Of a stretch of 6,148 bases of DNA, positions 5,113 to 6,148 are shown piece by piece. Source of the DNA: Clostridia bacterium (GTDB lineage Bacteria > Bacillota_A > Clostridia > Christensenellales > Aristaeellaceae); NCBI GenBank assembly GCA_017481065.1, contig JAFUPT010000163.1, forward strand, positions 1 through 6,148, given 5' to 3'. The notes beneath the pieces are model-generated. The model ran no database searches, was not told where the DNA came from, and saw nothing but the letters and a program-made list of their open reading frames with translations. The translations under genes were made by a program, and so were the position numbers. How positions within the stretch are numbered: the first letter of the stretch is position 1; each line of letters begins with the position of its first letter.

Positions 5113-5574
5113 TTACATGCTCTGAAAGATGCGGATCGTGCGGGGATGATCCTCGTTCCAGATATCCACCGCTGCGTCGCGATAGCGGTTGTCCCAAAAA
5201 CCATCATGCTTGCCGGGTTTTTCGCCCTCCTGCCAGTCATACATCACCCGCAGACGGAAGCTGTTATCCCGCAAATGCGCCGGTTCCAGCAGCTGTAAGT
5301 CGGCCCTGCCGTACCACATTTCCGCCGGAACAGCCCTGTCGCTGGCATGGAGGAGGTAGGGCGCCATGCACCTGCGGCAGCGGGCGATGATGCAGAAATC
5401 CCCCGCCTTTTCCCGCCGCACCGACTCTCCGAAGAGCCGCCGAGCATGCCGCCCATTGTGCCAGAGTTCGAAGCGGGTGCAGTTGCACTTGCAGCGCAGG
5501 CTGCCCCGGAGAAAGTCGCTTTCGCCTTTGTATTCCGTCACGTCCACCAGAAAACCATCCACGGCCAGCCTCAT
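5113..5574 (-). CDS. Cys-rich protein of unknown function
   Basis: I do not recognise this 153-residue protein. It is soluble-looking, with no signal peptide or membrane segment. Six cysteines fall in two clusters: C28, C30, C32 (LRCKCNCTRFELW) and C61, C66, C69 (DFCIIARCRRCMAPYLL). The spacing CxCxC...Cx4CxxC suggests a bound metal, perhaps zinc. The C-terminal half is rich in aromatic and charged residues (MYDWQEGEKP, DGFWDNRYRD, VDIWNEDHP). The frame could start at a GTG (5583), but the ATG at 5574 is preferred: AAAGAGGTG lies 6 bases before it and contains that GTG. It follows the S66 remnant by 30 bases and may be cotranscribed with it, though a TATGAT at 5604-5609 could serve as its own -10 box. 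Coding is supported by the ribosome site, the adjacent terminator and typical codon use. Function is open. Confidence 0.7.
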   Translation of the reverse strand: MRLAVDGFLVDVTEYKGESDFLRGSLRCKCNCTRFELWHNGRHARRLFGESVRREKAGDFCIIARCRRCMAPYLLHASDRAVPAEMWYGRADLQLLEPAHLRDNSFRLRVMYDWQEGEKPGKHDGFWDNRYRDAAVDIWNEDHPRTIRIFQSM

Positions 5575-5580
5575 GATATG

Positions 5581-5589
5581 CACCTCTTT
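5581..5589 (-). promoter_or_regulatory. Ribosome binding site deciding the start of the Cys-rich gene
   Basis: AAAGAGGTG on the minus strand lies 6 bases before the ATG at 5574. The alternative GTG start at 5583 is part of this site, so initiation there is unlikely. Confidence 0.65.
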
Positions 5590-5603
5590 CGTATTGTTTT
5601 CTG

Positions 5604-5609
5604 ATCATA
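5604..5609 (-). promoter_or_regulatory. Possible -10 box for the Cys-rich gene
   Basis: TATGAT on the minus strand overlaps the stop codon of the S66 remnant. No matching -35 box is found at 16-18 bases, so the gene may instead depend on read-through from upstream. Confidence 0.25.
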
Positions 5610-5961
5610 CAACGCAGGAGGGGCGGCGAATTTTTCCCTGACAATTGTAAATTTTGTGGTCGACAATGGTGACAAGGCGCTTTTCGCCCTCTGCGCGGAT
5701 GCGGACCCTCCCTCCGACGGGGAAGGTCATCATGGGGAACACATGCCCAAAAGCCTCATGCAGGTCATTCACCCGCGCCTGCACGCTGGAGGAGTCAAAA
5801 TCGTCCCTTTCGCGGCTGTGCGCGCCGAAGGTGACGTGGTAACCCTGGTTCTGGAGGAATGCAAGGGCCTCGTGATAGATGTCCTCACGAACGATGGACA
5901 AACTTTGTGATGGGGCGATGATGCGGATTTCGTCGCCCGGACACAGTCGGGGTGCAATCAT
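5605..5961 (-). pseudogene. Truncated S66 peptidase (LD-carboxypeptidase/MccF-like) with an unrelated tail
   Basis: Residues 1-71 match the N-terminal part of S66 serine peptidases, which cleave LD-peptide bonds in peptidoglycan or inactivate microcin C-like compounds. The signs are RLCPGDEIRIIAPSQSLSI (5-23), GYHVTFGAHSRERDDFDSS (40-58) and RVNDLHEAF (63-71). Family members usually continue with a DPxVKAIL-type strand and run to about 300-350 residues. Here the similarity stops at F71 (near 5749) and 47 other residues follow, including FPVGGRVRIRAEG and KRLVTIVDHKIYN, before the stop. The catalytic serine, Glu and His lie beyond the break, so no peptidase activity is expected. Neither other minus-strand frame resumes the family sequence, so this is not a simple frameshift. 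The ATG at 5961 has AAAGGAGGT 6 bases upstream, so it is probably still translated. It lies 35 bases after the HAD gene, likely in one operon. Confidence 0.7.
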
Positions 5962-5967
5962 GCGGTA

Positions 5968-5976
5968 ACCTCCTTT
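5968..5976 (-). promoter_or_regulatory. Strong ribosome binding site of the S66 remnant
   Basis: AAAGGAGGT on the minus strand lies 6 bases before the ATG at 5961. It decides this start over an in-frame GTG at 6000 that overlaps the end of the HAD gene. Confidence 0.8.
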
Positions 5977-5996
5977 TTGGCGTTCACAGTCATAAG

Positions 5997-6148
5997 TCAC
6001 TCCTCCGTGAGGAAGTTTTCCGCCAGATATTGGGCCACACCATCGTTATCATTCGTGTCCGCAAATGCCTTTGCCACTCTCTTCACCTCAGGAATGGCGT
6101 TCGCCATTGCCACGCCGCTGCCGCACATTTGCAGCATGCCGATGTCGC
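5997..6148 (-). CDS. Cof-type HAD-superfamily phosphatase, C-terminal part (cut by window edge)
   Basis: Only the last 49 residues are present; the start lies beyond the right edge. Reading to the TGA at 5997 gives DIGMLQMCGSGVAMANAIPEV (1-21 of the fragment), then VKRVAKAFADTNDNDGVAQYL. This is the characteristic end of Cof-type (subfamily IIB) hydrolases. The opening DIGML is the tail of the GDxxNDxxML motif IV that holds Mg2+-binding aspartates, and TNDNDGVAxxL is the conserved last helix start. Such enzymes are cytoplasmic and remove phosphate from sugar phosphates, flavin precursors or other small metabolites. The substrate cannot be assigned from this piece. It is the first gene here of a possible operon with the S66 remnant. 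The frame was found directly from the sequence. Confidence 0.93.
   Translation of the reverse strand, partial: DIGMLQMCGSGVAMANAIPEVKRVAKAFADTNDNDGVAQYLAENFLTEE

Noticed and set aside
5608..5733. Separate small gene starting at the internal ATG-ATG of the S66 tail
   Set aside because: No ribosome binding site at proper spacing; the tail is more simply read as the continuation of the S66 remnant frame.

Overview
The window looks like a chromosomal segment of a moderately GC-rich, Gram-positive anaerobe, most likely a gut-type member of the Clostridia (Bacillota). The basis is strong AGGAGG-type ribosome binding sites, GC-rich genes separated by AT-rich promoters with sigma-A type boxes, a clostridial short-chain flavodoxin, an SH3b cell-envelope protein and Cof-type HAD / S66 peptidase genes. 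The genus cannot be fixed from the sequence.

Layout, left to right. Positions 1-296 (minus) hold the N-terminal 98 residues of alanyl-tRNA synthetase behind a near-consensus promoter. Positions 424-1308 (minus) encode a secreted SH3b-domain protein. Positions 1490-1903 (minus) encode a short-chain flavodoxin with two hairpins downstream. Upstream of it are an extended -10 promoter and GGTTAGA/TCTAACC repeats placed exactly at the predicted transcription start. Positions 2052-3425 (minus) encode a cytoplasmic transglutaminase-like protein with an intact Cys-His-Asp triad. A 220-base AT-rich divergent promoter region separates it from the only plus-strand gene, an AzgA-type (NCS2 superfamily) purine permease at 3646-5058. 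That gene ends at a bidirectional hairpin shared with a convergent, unrecognised Cys-rich protein (5113-5574, minus). Upstream of the Cys-rich gene lie a truncated S66 LD-carboxypeptidase/MccF-like gene with an unrelated tail (5605-5961, minus) and the C-terminus of a Cof-type HAD phosphatase (5997-6148, minus).

The genes appear to form mostly single-gene transcription units. The exception is the right end, where HAD, the S66 remnant and the Cys-rich gene are spaced 35 and 30 bases apart and could be one operon. I see no obvious multi-gene system, CRISPR array, mobile element, tRNA or rRNA. The points most worth following are the operator array on the flavodoxin promoter (resembling DtxR/IdeR half-sites, hence possibly iron control), the chimeric S66 remnant, and the unassigned Cys-rich protein. 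No gene-free stretch exceeds 300 bases.
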